Positions 14,301 to 26,152 of a stretch of 64,000 nt of DNA are shown piece after piece. Below the pieces are notes generated by a model, which ran no database searches, had not been told where the DNA came from, and was given only the letters and a program-made list of their open reading frames with translations. The stretch lies in the NCBI GenBank assembly GCA_023846275.1, contig CM043865.1, forward strand, positions 27,633,912 to 27,697,911. Direction: 5' to 3'. The position numbers and the translations under genes are program-made. Origin of the DNA: Vanilla planifolia. Lineage: Eukaryota > Streptophyta > Magnoliopsida > Asparagales > Orchidaceae. Every line of letters starts with the position of its first letter. The first letter of the stretch is position 1.

Positions 14301-17300
14301 GCCCTTGATCATTGCGTTCATTGACATACTTTTCTTAGCTTTGATCATCTTTTTTCTTGGGAATTTTATAATCTCATTGTGGTTGCCCACTTTTTTTTTC
14401 ATGATTCTAACACAAAACTGCTTTAACTATGATGATCCAAACTCCCTGTTATATGTTACATCCTCTATCTTTCGTACTCAAGACAGGACTAGATGACACT
14501 CCCAATTCCTTATACCATTTAAATTTGCATAGATTTAGGCATTAAAACTCTTATATTTGTTGATAATTAACTTTAAATCTGATCTTTATCTAGTCTCTTG
14601 TATGATAGTATTACTTTGAATTCGTTAATATGATATGTGATGAAAGTTATATTCTCTATTTTTTTAATTTGAACAATTATCACATCAAATAAGCTTTATT
14701 TAGTGTCAAGGGGTTCATCAAGGCCTTGGTGATTGTCTTCGTGATGACAAGACATACCATGACAGTTAAATATTAAAATTATTGTTTTTTGTTTAAAAAT
14801 GTGATTCATAGATAACAAAATTTGGAAACTTTGAAAGTCACATGATCTCAATCATGAGGGAAACTCACAAAGTATAATAAACAGCAGAAGCTAGGCGAGT
14901 CAACAAAAGCTTAAGAAATCCGACTTGTAACTTCAAAAGAAATTCAACCTATACAATCTTAGCCTTGCTACTCCTAGTGCTTGATGACAAAGCAAGTTCC
15001 ATTCTTATTTCATGGACATGAGCTTTTGTTCAAACAACAATTGATACAATTTAGAGAGAGATTCCTCCATCTACTTCTTTATAGGACAAACTTTTTGTTG
15101 TTTGAATATGCTAATTTTGACTTTTCTGTCTTCCATTCCTCCAAACTCTATCATGATGTCAATTGTTAAAAATGTAGCCCTTCTTGATTTGTAGTAGAAC
15201 TTGAGATGGTACTAGAGATCACTCACATTTAGTCAACCTCAAATGCAATACTAATCATCAGCACACTATAGAAATATAACAAAACATGATCAATTTGACA
15301 ATTTGAGCACAAAAAAGAAAAGGTGTACAAGAAAGAATAGAGGCCACAAATTTAATATAGAAATCTATATCTAAGAAAATACTATTTATCTCATTCTTAG
15401 AAAATTTTAACTAAAGCTTTAGAAGAGATAACAAAGTTAATCTCATAATTTCTCTTCTACAAGGTGCAAAGACATCAAAAGGATTGTGGTTTTACATTAA
15501 ATACAACCATAAACCTAATTATAATTATACGAGTCATAGAATATATGATATAACCCCAATAAGTCTCCACTTTACTTTGAATGCTGCAAATCACTTAAGA
15601 AGATTTGATTATTTTTTATGCAATGGCCTCAATGTTATCTTTATCAATGTTATGTCTAGCTGACATAACTTGCAATCCTGTTTGGGACATAATCTCCTGC
15701 CTATGGTTTTTAGCACTGTTCACCATTATTCAGTGTGATTTGACTCCACCTTCTCACATGACTAGAGAGATCTTTGCTACTGAAGATATGAAGAAAATGT
15801 CACACATTCTATCCTTCATGTATATGCAATCTTGTAACAAGTCATCTCATTTCCACATCCTCTACTTGTAGCACTTGCCTAGGATGTAGTAGAGCCTCCA
15901 CTATTTTCTGCACTCATTTGTACAAGCCACTAATCATCTTTTCTTACGGCTTTGTCATTGCTCTTCGTTAGATTTTGAGAATTCAACTTTCAAATGAACT
16001 AAACAAATCAAGTGTTCTTTGTAAAATCAAATTTATCCTCTACATATAACACTTGCCTGGGATGTAGTAGAACCTCCACTTTTTTCTGCATTCCTTACAA
16101 GTTTGTACAAGCCACCCCAATCATCTTTTCTTATGGCTTTGTCATTGCTCTTCTTTAGATTTTGAGAACTCCACCTTCAATTGAACAACTATAACAAATG
16201 AGGTGTAACAAATCAAGTGTTGGTAAAATCAAATTTATCTTCAGAACCTAAAACATGTCTAATACATCAATCAAAATCCACATGACCCCCTTAATTCTAA
16301 AGAGAGTTTTATTATTTTTATGCATGAAATAAGTTCAAATCTTTTTTCTCTCTCAAACTCATGTTCATGAGATATCATAATATATAGAGATTCCTAATAA
16401 ATACTAGTTATACAATAATAATAGTTAAAAATATAAATGATAAGTAAGTTCATCCAATCTAAATATTATTATAGACCTAATTATAATTATATGAATCACA
16501 AAATGCATGACCTAACAGTAACAAATGATCTTGATTTAATCTGTAGTATGTTGCCCATTTTCATTTACAGTTTAGAACACATGATTAAATGATGTAAGAG
16601 CTCCAGATACATGAAATTATATGCGGTATGGTTGGTCTCATTTTTGTTAGCCATTTTTTTATTTTAACATTTTCTATTTACAAGCAATGGAATATGGAAA
16701 TAAAAAATTATGGTTATTGCTTGTTATTGTATTGTAATAAACCCATTAAAACTTGCATATTCACATTGCTTGGCTATTCTATGACCACCCTTGTAGTTAT
16801 CATCATCTTGAGGCGTACCAACAAAAATAAATTGCCCTAGTTCTATGAAGCACTTCAAGCAATAGAACAAGAAGGAATCTGCAGATTGCAAATGGCTCTT
16901 AAAGATGTTCTTGATGATTCCAAGATCTGATAAAGTTTTGATAAAAAAAGCAATGTATCCCAGGTTTGTAATTTGAACTACTTCTTGTGCTTCTTTCAAA
17001 GTTTTTAACTTTTGAGGGAATTGGTACCTTTTTGCTTTTATTTGCTAGTGTGTCCAAAGAGTGGTCTTAGTTGTTGTCTATTTGCTTTTGCCAAATTATC
17101 TAGTTTGTATCACATAGGAAGCTTTGTCGTTGTTGTGATTATATGCCAAAAAACCAATATTTGTCAAAGACCATGTTCTAACCATTGAAAAGTCTTGCTC
17201 TTTGGTGCAATACTTCGCTTTTTATTAATTGAAGGTTTTGTAATGGCTTTTTGAAGTTGTTTCTCTCAAATGTTGCAAGCAATGATGATGTTGGATTTGA

Positions 17301-18862
17301 AGCGAAATCCTTAGAAATAATAGTGATAACTCAAAAGTCATGTGTCATCTGTGTAGTTTAGGTGCATTGATACATGCTATTCAAATCATATCATTGTTGA
17401 CCCCAACTTGACTTGTAAGATCATTTTGTTATAATGAACAAAGATATATTCTGATTATTAACACTTAAAAGTCTCATATGGAGAAACGGAAATAATTTTT
17501 CATACTAGTCAAGATAGGCAAAAGCAAAAGACCATTATAACATAATGTAAAGTTAAAGAGTGGAAGATGTTACGAGTTGTTGACATGTAGAGTCATGCAT
17601 GTAAAAATGATTATAAAAAGACTTGTATTAGGTTGATTGTATTAGTCATAATAATTATACAAAGAGACATGTAGAGTCGTTCATTTTTCATATTAGTCAT
17701 GCATGTTATATTAATTAAGGTTGGTTGTATTAAACATAATAATTATATTAGTTTTTATATTAGATTAGTTTCTCTTATAATTAGAAAGGCTCAAAGATTA
17801 TAAAGAGACTTGAAATTTAAGCAAAAAGTATTTACTATTTTGTTAGCTCTCTTTCGCACTTCTTTTATCATGCGGATTTTGTGTTCTTCTTTCATTATCA
17901 ATTGTTAAATTTTAACTTCCAAAATGTACTTATAATAAATTGAAGATAATAGAATCTTTTTAGGTACAATGTTAGCATAATATTTTCTAAGTTTGAAGAA
18001 TTTTCATAATAAAGTTTTCATGTTATTTTTCTTTATATGATTCTTTAATTTTTTTCAATCAAGAATAATATTGTTACTGATCATTTTTAGCAACAACAGC
18101 ATTCATCTCTTGTGACCATAGTTATAATTTTAACACTCATGATCATGCTTGTAAACTTTGGTTGAATTGATCCATTTCTATCTTATGGGATTAATTTCGA
18201 TCTAGACCGATCCAAAATCGAATAAACGTCGTGTTTTGTTTAGTTTATTTGGTTTCAACACTTTGTTGTTTCAATTTTAGTATGTTGTTTCAATCAACCA
18301 AAATTCATATTGACATCAATTTATGTGAATATAATTTTAAAAGCACAATGACATTTGTATATGCATGAACAAAATTATGTACATATAAATTTCACTGCAT
18401 ATCTGTGAAAAGATTAGTTTCTAAACATCATTTGTAATTTTTAATTCCCTAAATAAAAAAGTAATTTTAATATGACCTAATCAATTTAAATATAATTTAA
18501 AAACAATCCAAGACAGAATTGTAGAGTAAATAAAAACTACAAAAAAACCAGGTCTATCAAATTTTACTTAAAGAAGGTAGTCAATAAACAAAAAAAGAAT
18601 TAAAAATAGATGATGCTTTTAAATAATCAATTGAGATGAAAAAACAAATCACATTGCTTAAGTAAACAATCACCAAAAGAACAGAAGCAATTGCATGTTT
18701 CCATAACACCAGTTTCATAAGCACACTAAAGAAGACACCTAATCCTACATAAAGTAGCATTTTTTTTGTACATTTCAAAACACACATTGAACTGGTATAC
18801 AACTAATATCTCTCACAACATATTGAACAAACTTGAAGCAGTTTGGAAAGCACTTATTTACA
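11387..18862. other. 7.5 kb spacer between convergent HMR and ERD4
   Basis: No intact gene recognised. The spacer contains AT-rich sequence, a less AT-rich patch at about 12540-13460 with short coding-like stretches I cannot assign, and related non-coding repeat text at about 13950-14010, 15550-15600 and 15859-16239. Another short coding-like stretch on the + strand (about 16840-16990) includes EQEGICRLQMALKDV, which resembles a piece of host protein but is unassigned. No tRNA or rRNA was seen. Confidence 0.5.
15859..16239. repeat. Diverged tandem duplication, about 180-200 bp unit
   Basis: Two adjacent copies, 15859-16036 and 16037-16239. Both run from a CCTCTAC start through a shared GGATGTAGTAGA block and a GGCTTTGTCATTGCTCTT block to AAAATCAAATTTAT. 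The second copy carries small insertions. Identity is roughly 85% by eye. No coding potential is recognised. Confidence 0.8.
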
Positions 18863-21800
18863 TCATGCAGATGTTGATATCGACGCATTTGCATGAGCGT
18901 GGGAATCTTCAACATCATCTCCATCATCAGGCTTATCTGACTTCAAGCTGGGGGGAATATATGCAGTATAAGCAGCCTCAAGATTGGGTATTTCCTTCTT
19001 ATCTTTGTATACTGTCTCCAACGGGGTGTAGAAGAATGAATTATAGAAACGCTTGTTGCTTGTGTAACCAAAGACAAATGATATAATGATAAGAGGGAGC
19101 ATTAGAGGAGCATAGACAAATTTCTTCAATCCCAAATAGCCAAACATCAATACTTGGAAGATTATTAGAGATGCAAGGATCCGTGAATGCATGTGAGGCC
19201 ACATTCTCCCATAGCTCTCATATGAAGGAACATAAACATTCAATGCCTGCACAAACAAAAAACACATGCATTAACTCTTACAGGTCTAATTTTTATCGTT
19301 AGTTAATCGCATGTTTAGTTTGATCTGCTTCACATAGCTTTTAGTAGAAGTATGACTTTTCCAATTGATGACTTCTCGACCAATTGCCAATGTTTTACCA
19401 TCCCCTAATCATGATAGAGGCTTTTTCCCCATAATGAATGTGGCCAATTTGGGTTGGTTAATTCAATCAATTCATTGATGTCCAGCAATTATGATGGTTC
19501 TAATGAGGATCTTACATGTATTTTGTGTGTATCTGGCTTGTGACAAGGAGAGATTGCATAATGAATGGGGCCAATATTGGTTGGTTAATTCAATCAATTC
19601 ATTGGTGTCCAACAAGTATGATGGTTTTGATGAGGATCTTGCATGTGTTTTGTGTGTATCTGACTTGTTGCAGGGAGCTTGCATAACGAATGGGGCCAAT
19701 TTTGGTTGGTTAATTCAATCAATTCATCGATGTCCAACAAGTATGATGGTTCTAATGAGGATCTTGCATGTGTTTTGTGTGTACAGTCATCAATGTCCAA
19801 CAAGTATGATGGTTCTAATGAGGATCTTGCGTGTGTTTTGTGTGTACTGACTCATGGCGGGGGGTTGAAGGTGTTTAAAAGGTCCTGTGAAGTAACTTTT
19901 ATTGTGATGGCTATGGTTGTATTGATTGCATCTTTTGATGGATCTGGTAATTTCTTATCTCAAATGGGAGATTTTCCCACCAAGTGCTGCTAAAATGGAT
20001 AAGACATGCTATGTTTTAGGACTTTTGGATCCATAGGGGAGTTTTTCTTCAATAAAAAACTGAATTACTTGATATTAGAGAGGTTAAGTGATAGGGAAGT
20101 TTCTCTTGGTGAATTGAGTACATTACCTGGTTTCTTGCAATTAACCATCCAAGGCCGAAGTATACAGCACCAAAGGGAATGATAATGGGAGATATAACAG
20201 AATAGCAGAAGACAATTGTCAAGATAAGTATGTCATTTGGAACTCTAGTAGCAAAACCAAAGTCTCCAGGAGCCCAAGCTTCCTTCACTTCAGCTTCAGT
20301 TTTACACAAATACTTCTTCTTGAGATGAAAAATGACAAGAGGAACCACACGGGAAAGCTCAAGGCCATAACCAACAAAAAATCTGCACCACAGGAGCTCA
20401 TGCAATAAGATATGTCAATTTCAATCATTTGAAAAGATTCAAAGATGTCTTACTTCAGGGCAACATAGGTGAAGAAAAAGGTTGCATTTGGAGGCAAGCT
20501 GTATGCCAATAGATTCACAATTTCCTTCGGTTTATCGATGATTTTCCGCAAAGAGCCAAACAAAGTCCCGCCTATGGTAACTCCAAGAAAGACATTAAAT
20601 ACAATGAAGTAGAAGTACTTTCCAGAAGCAGCCCTGATAACATGTCCCTGAGAAGGGATTCCTTCTGCCTTGGAGAGAAATAGAAGAAGAGCTGGTAACA
20701 ATGCCAGGAATATAATTAGAGCAAGCTGAGGTAGATAAGCTTCCAAGACTGTCTTGACTACTTTCTGATCAATGACCACCCTAAGAAAGTGAAGATACTT
20801 CCTCAAGTTCTCCAGGGTAGTAACTGCTGATATTGCTGCTATAGGAATCATGTAGAAGACTACTGTCAAGAAAACAACAAAGTAGATAGCATATTGTCTT
20901 ATAACCCGCTCGTAAAAACTCTTGGTCAAGTTTTCCCAGATCAGTTGGCGTGGTTCGGGTGCTTCTGTAACAGTCCAAGTGTCCACCATTCGAGCATGAA
21001 GAGTTTGAGATGCAGAAATTGCAGCTGGTTTACTGCTGAAGAAAACCAATGCTGCTGCCTTTTGTCTATCCCTAATGGTGTCTTTCCTTTCAGTCTCCAA
21101 CTTAGAGACAAGCTCATTTATCTTCTCATTAGAGTAATTTATAGTGTCCACCTTTGTGCCAAAAAGACCAAGGAAACCAGTTTTATTTGTAGGTCGAGTT
21201 CCCTCCGGTTTAGTCGTCGTCTTTGATTCTGCGTAAACTACTTCTGCTCGCGCAAGTTTCTTTCTGTGGCCCTCCAATTCTTCCCATATCTTGTTTGCCT
21301 AACATATGTGTACATGGTTTAAAGATGATGATCCCTCCAATGGAACTTAATGTCAAAAGGACAGCTTTGTATACTTGTGGGTATAGAGTAAATATACCTT
21401 TTTGTTGTCAGTGATCACCATCGACTTATAGAATGAATCTGGATGAAGTGCTTTAAAGTAGGAGTCGACTTGTTCTTTCCTGTTTTGAAATTGAGGGTCT
21501 GTAGGGATGTCCCTGACTAAAACTGCATAGTCTTCAGGTCTAAATTCTGAGCTTGATTTGCCTGCTTCCCTTAGATCAGAAGCATGCTTGTAGGATCTCC
21601 ACAATACAAAGAAAGTTACAAAAGAGACCCAGTAGTTTGCCAAAAGAAATGCCCACAACCTTGAGCTTTTTGCCTAAGGGGTAAATGAAAGAAAGAGCTT
21701 ATAGTACAACAAGCATAGGAATTTAAATGGCCTTCTAAGTTTATAACTGAGATTTACTAGTAGGTTGTTCAACCTTCAACTAATTGATGATGATTAAGTA

Positions 21801-24743
21801 CTTATGTGTCTTGTTTTATGCTTATAGGCATGAGAAGCTTACTTGTACATTTCCAAGTGCTAACTTGTCAAGATTGTTGAAGGTGGCATTACTATTGCTC
21901 TCGCCAGCCGACTTATAACCGTGATCCGTTGCAGCAATAGGAAGAAGTATAGGAAGTAATAACATCCCAGACAAGACAAATATTCCCACAACTGCATGTG
22001 CAAGAAAGTTAGCGAAGTAGTAACTGATAAACTGCAACATTTCTTTTCACCAAAAAATTGGATTAATGCAGACACTAAACTTCAATTATTTTGCCAAGAC
22101 AAACACCAGCTTGAGAAACAAGATTGCATCTCAAACTTATACAAGTGTTGCACAGTACAACATTAACAATTAGAAGAGAAATGCATTTGATTAGAAATGC
22201 TTATCTTCAAAATTTTCCAGACATTGTTTTGAACACCTTTCCTTTCATAAGATATCTCACAACAACAATTAGAAGAGAAATGTATTTGAATAGAAATGCT
22301 TATCTTTAAAATTTTCCAGACATTGTTCTGAACACCTTTCCTTTCATCAGATATCTCACAACAACAATTAGAAGAGAAATGCATTTGATTAGAAATGCTT
22401 ATCTTTAAAATTTTCCAGACATTGTTTTGAACACCTTTCCTTTCATAAGATATCTCATAACAACACCTCCACATATGAAATTGATTGTTCATGAAGTATG
22501 AACACCAATTGCAGTAAACCACATGACTAACTGAAAATCATGTATATATTTTCCATCTTATTTTTATCTCCTACTTCATAAATAATATTTTGAGTTCTCC
22601 ACCATACTCATAAATATACTTCGAGTATGCAATCATTCTATACTTTAAGAAACTACAACTAACCAATCAAAAAGACCTAAACAAAGAAATTGCAGCATTA
22701 AATATAACTTCAAAAACTCACATCTCTCATGTCAAATATCATGTAGCATCATTGTATGGCATCATGAAATACAAAAGAAATGATAATTATAATATAATGG
22801 TCTAAATTTAAGAAACTAAGTGTTTAAACTTGAGATTGGAGAGTAACAACAATGCTAAACAGCTATGATGATAACCCAAAAGGACACGATCAGTAACTTA
22901 ACCAAGTTACAACGATGCTCATAATGGTCAACTTCAATCCTGAATATAACTTCAAACACTCACATCTCTCATGCCAAATATCATGTAGCATCATTGTATG
23001 GCATGAAGAAATACAAAAGAAATGATAATTATAATATAATAGTCTAAACTTAAGAAATTAAGTGTTTAAACTTGAGATTGGAGAGTAGCAACAATGCTAA
23101 ACAGCTATGATGATAACAAATGGACACGATCAGTAACTTAACCACATTACAACAATGCTCATAATGGTCAACTTCAATCCTGAATATAACTTCAAAAACT
23201 CACATCACTCATGCCAAATATCACATAGCATCATTGTATGGCATGAAAAAATATAAAAAAATAGTAATAATATAATAATTCAAACTTAAGAAACTAAGTA
23301 TTAAACTTGAGATTGATGTGTAGCAACAATGCTAAACACCTATGGTGATAACCCAAAAAGACACAATCAGTAATTTAACCATGCTACAACAATGCTCACA
23401 ATGGTCAACTTCAATCCTGAATATAACTTCAAAAACTCACATCTCTCATGCCAAATATCATGTGGCATCATTTTATGGATGAAGAAATACAAAAAAAACA
23501 ATGATAATTATAATATAATAGTCTAATCTTAAGAGACTAGGTGTTTAAACTTGAGATTGTAGTGTAGCAACAATGCTAAAAACATATGATGATAACCTAA
23601 AACGACACCATCAGTAACTTAACCATGTTACAACAACACTCATAATGGTCAACTTCAACCCCTTTCCCTTCCCCTTCCCCTTCCCCTTTCCCTTCCCCAC
23701 TCGACAGAAGAAAGCATACCAAAATATTAAAATCTTTACTTAGAAGGACAAACTTGGCCTGAGACATGATTTACCAACCAGATATATTAACTTTTGTACA
23801 TTAAAATTATTGAAAACAACTCATAACAAGATTACCACTGAAGATACATCTAACCAAACTTGAATTTCCAAGATCATCTTTCTTCCAAAATTCAAGGCTG
23901 TAGCAACATTCAACAACAAAATGTATTGACAGTACATAGAAAGAAATCGAAAAAAGTGGCAATGTCTCAATTGTGTTGAATGTGCATTGAAACATAATGA
24001 CATATGATAAACTATAATCGAAAACTGATGATAGGATTAAAGTCATTTTATAAGAAAATTTGAGATGGGATTGAAATCCCCAAATGAGGATTCCTGTAAA
24101 TGTGATGTTAGAGGTTGGTAGGCAGTAATGATAACTGGGCATCCTATAAAGAATCAAGTTGTTGAGGAAAACCAACTTTTTTGAAAGTGACCTCATCAAA
24201 GAAGAAAGCACGTCTACTTGTCTACATGTATACCTACTAGAAATGGTTATATTATTTTGGAAGTTCACTTTGGATTCCCCAATCCCTGAGCGAAATAAAA
24301 AGTAAAAAAAGTAGGGCAAAAAAAGCAGTGAGGAAAAGATCTAAAAGCAAAAGCATAGCGTGTTGTTGAAGAAAATCTAGAAAGCAAGAGAGATCCAAAT
24401 AACAGTTATCGCCGACTTAAAGATCCAATCATTTAGAAAAATAAAACTTCGCATAGGGCAGTGGACGCATACCGGAACTGAGAAAGAGCAAGTATATGGC
24501 GGTATCAACGCCGGCAGCGTCGATGATATCGACCTCGCTTGCGGAAATGGCCTCCCGAATCCAGGCCAAGGGACTTCTCGAACGCCTCCGGCAGTCCTCG
24601 GATTCGACACCCCTGAGGATTCGGCCGGGGAAGTACACGACCAGGTTCCCGGGCCTCCTGGAGAGCCAAGTGAAGAGCAGCATCAGCACCAGAAAGATGA
24701 CGAACGACGTTCCTAGGGACGTCAGAAACGAGCTGAACTCCAT
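18863..24743 (-). CDS. ERD4: CSC1-like / OSCA3-type channel, ERD4 orthologue
   Basis: Six coding exons on the minus strand: 24743-24473, 21991-21843, 21673-21398, 21298-20454, 20382-20127 and 19246-18863. Together they give 2181 nt and 726 aa, close to Arabidopsis ERD4 (about 724). Every junction is GT-AG and in phase. The start reads [20 protein letters not shown], the family's usual N-terminus with its first membrane helix. Then come a second and third helix, the cytosolic PHM7_cyt domain (about residues 190-355) containing the signature [15 protein letters not shown], and the C-terminal multi-helix pore domain, with [13 protein letters not shown] and the [16 protein letters not shown] loop. 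OSCA/TMEM63 proteins are osmo- or mechanosensitive cation channels at cell membranes; ERD4 was named for early response to dehydration. No damage is visible. Intron 1 (about 2.5 kb) and intron 5 (about 0.9 kb) carry tandem arrays. Exon 1 is much more GC-rich than the rest. Confidence 0.96.
19433..19850. repeat. 125-127 bp minisatellite, about 3.5 copies, in ERD4 intron 5
   Basis: Copies start at about 19433, 19560 and 19685, plus a shortened copy from about 19788. Each full unit holds a GGTTGGTTAATTCAATCAAT block followed by TATGATGGTTCTAATGAGGA and a TGTGTTTTGTGTGTA block. Copies differ by only a few bases. The repeat lacks stops in some frames, so long spurious open frames appear on both strands. 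Confidence 0.88.
22167..22463. repeat. 99 bp tandem repeat, three copies, in ERD4 intron 1
   Basis: Units begin CAATTAGAAGAGAAATG at 22167, 22266 and 22365, exactly 99 bases apart, with a few differences per copy. Because 99 is a multiple of three, the minus strand stays open across all copies as a 33-residue peptide repeat. The array lies inside the intron, 170 bp upstream of exon 2 in transcript sense, so I read it as non-coding. Confidence 0.9.
22701..23658. repeat. About 240 bp tandem repeat, four copies, in ERD4 intron 1
   Basis: Copies start at AATATAAC at about 22701, 22943, 23183 and 23420, with periods of 242, 240 and 237. Shared blocks in each unit are CTCACATC, TGGCAT, TTTAAACTTGAGATTG, AACAATGCTAAA and ATGGTCAACTTCAA. 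Divergence is roughly 5-15% by eye. The array ends directly against a pyrimidine tract. Confidence 0.92.
23659..23698. repeat. Polypyrimidine microsatellite (CCCCTT-type)
   Basis: An uninterrupted 40-base C/T run built mainly of CCCCTT units. It abuts the right end of the 240 bp array within ERD4 intron 1. On the ERD4 transcript strand it is a purine (G/A) run and sits mid-intron, so it is not the acceptor tract. Confidence 0.9.
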
Positions 24744-25031
24744 CGTTGCTCTCGCTGTTCGCTTCTACTTTGGACGATCGACTGTAGAGTGGCTCAGGGG
24801 AGGCAAAGAGCCGAGTTTTGGAAACGGAAACAGAAGAAGAAGAAGGATAAATCTCTCGAAGAGGAAGTTGAAGACATTAGGACTAATTAAAGCGAGACAT
24901 GGCGTTTTGTTGAGGAAAATGGAAATGAGAGGCATTATGATAGATGTTGATGCCTGGCAGGGAGCCATGAAGTTGTGGGCAACAGTGTAGGGAGCAAAAT
25001 TACGCTGTGCCCCTTGGACATAACGGTCACT

Positions 25032-25038
25032 TTTTATA
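25032..25038 (-). promoter_or_regulatory. Possible TATA box for ERD4
   Basis: The minus strand reads TATAAAA about 290 bases upstream of the ERD4 start codon, which would give a leader of roughly 260 bases. It is a weak call because AT-rich sequence begins nearby. Confidence 0.3.
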
Positions 25039-25998
25039 TGAGTGATGAGGCCAATGCTTTCGTGTCATGTCGTGTCGTAATCTACCCGTTAAGTACCAAT
25101 GTCCATCGGGCCAAAGTTGGACGTTAGCTGAACGATAGATGGTTTTTTGTAGCGTACTGTTTTTTTATTTTTATCTATTATTATTATTATTATTATTATT
25201 TTATTTAAGTTAGTTTTTTTTGGGTCTTTGATGTACAAACTTGATGTGATTTTCATAATTACAAAAGTACGAATAATAGAATTATAGTTTTTTTCACAAT
25301 ATTTAGTTGAATATAGTTATCATAATAAATTTAAAATTATTATTTGATTTGTAATATTTAAAATTTTATTTTTCAAAATTTAATTTGAGCGTGATGACAC
25401 ATGTTGACTGAATCAACCATGCCTAATTTCATAATTTGTTTTTAGACTTTTTTCAATTATTTTAAAATATTTTTAATTTTTCTAACATTCATTATAAATA
25501 TATTCGTTTTCAAATAAAATATTATATTAATAATAAACGGGTTTTATTTAAGAAATTTAACTGTTTGTGTACACTCAATCAATTGGATATCATATAAGCA
25601 TGTACTAAACATTCTAAGCATGTTTCTAAAAACATATCATCAATAACAAACGAGTATATAATTTTTAAACTAAATGATTTCATGTTGTAATTTTTTATTA
25701 TTTTTTTTAATCATAAAAATTTCATATATTCATAAAAAAACTATATGTATATAACAAATGGCATTGTGGTTCAAAGAAGTGCCATGAAAGCTACGTATCG
25801 CGTAGACATTTTATTTATTTATATTATAAAAATAATTAAAAATGATTCCTTTATTTAAAACAAACAAAAATAAATAAAAAATAAAAAATAAAAAATCCCT
25901 TTATCCGTTCGAGGGGTGGATGGTTAAATATGAGGGGCTTTTGTGCCACATGGAAATAGGATGAGGGTATTTCCGTCAAAAAAGCAAGTGACGGTAGT

Positions 25999-26007
25999 AC
26001 ACGTGGC
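25999..26007. promoter_or_regulatory. ABRE-type G-box (ACACGTGGC)
   Basis: Reads ACACGTGGC, the core bound by ABA-responsive bZIP factors. It lies about 1.26 kb upstream of the ERD4 start codon in a locally more GC-rich patch (about 25900-26200). A link to dehydration or ABA control of ERD4 is inference from the gene's known behaviour in Arabidopsis. Confidence 0.4.
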
Positions 26008-26144
26008 AGAGCGGGTGCTTGCCGACAGGACCATTCTGACCGTTACAAACCAAAACCATTAACCGCTCCTGCGACCCGATCTGCGGTTACCCGCTCACAT
26101 AATCGAGTGAATGAGCATAGGCCACGAAGACGATCATTTAATTT

Positions 26145-26152
26145 CCACGTGG
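26145..26152. promoter_or_regulatory. Palindromic G-box (CCACGTGG)
   Basis: A perfect CCACGTGG palindrome about 140 bases beyond the ABRE-type site, flanked by TTT and AAA. It is a candidate bZIP or bHLH (PIF-type) site. Its distance from ERD4, about 1.4 kb, makes assignment uncertain. Confidence 0.35.

Noticed and set aside
18766-19086. 106-codon + strand frame
   Set aside because: It is antisense to the last ERD4 exon, which is confirmed by conserved protein sequence on the minus strand.
19491-19850. Cys/Asp-rich repetitive 119-codon frame on the + strand
   Set aside because: It is produced entirely by the 125 bp minisatellite in ERD4 intron 5; other frames and the opposite strand are open for the same reason.
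22163-22522. Repeat protein with 33-residue units on the minus strand
   Set aside because: A 99 bp tandem repeat without stops explains it, and it lies within an intron with proper splice sites on either side. It is kept as a finding, not as a gene.
22167-23658. CRISPR-like direct repeats
   Set aside because: The repeats are long, contiguous and without unique spacers, and the window is plant nuclear DNA; they are ordinary tandem repeats.
23807-24319. 170-codon minus-strand frame in ERD4 intron 1
   Set aside because: AT-rich composition with runs of Phe/Ser/Tyr/Leu, no known domain, and positioned inside a well-defined intron.
24496-24990. 164-codon open frame on the + strand
   Set aside because: It is antisense to the GC-rich first exon and leader of ERD4; its openness follows from the composition of that exon and it has no family resemblance.
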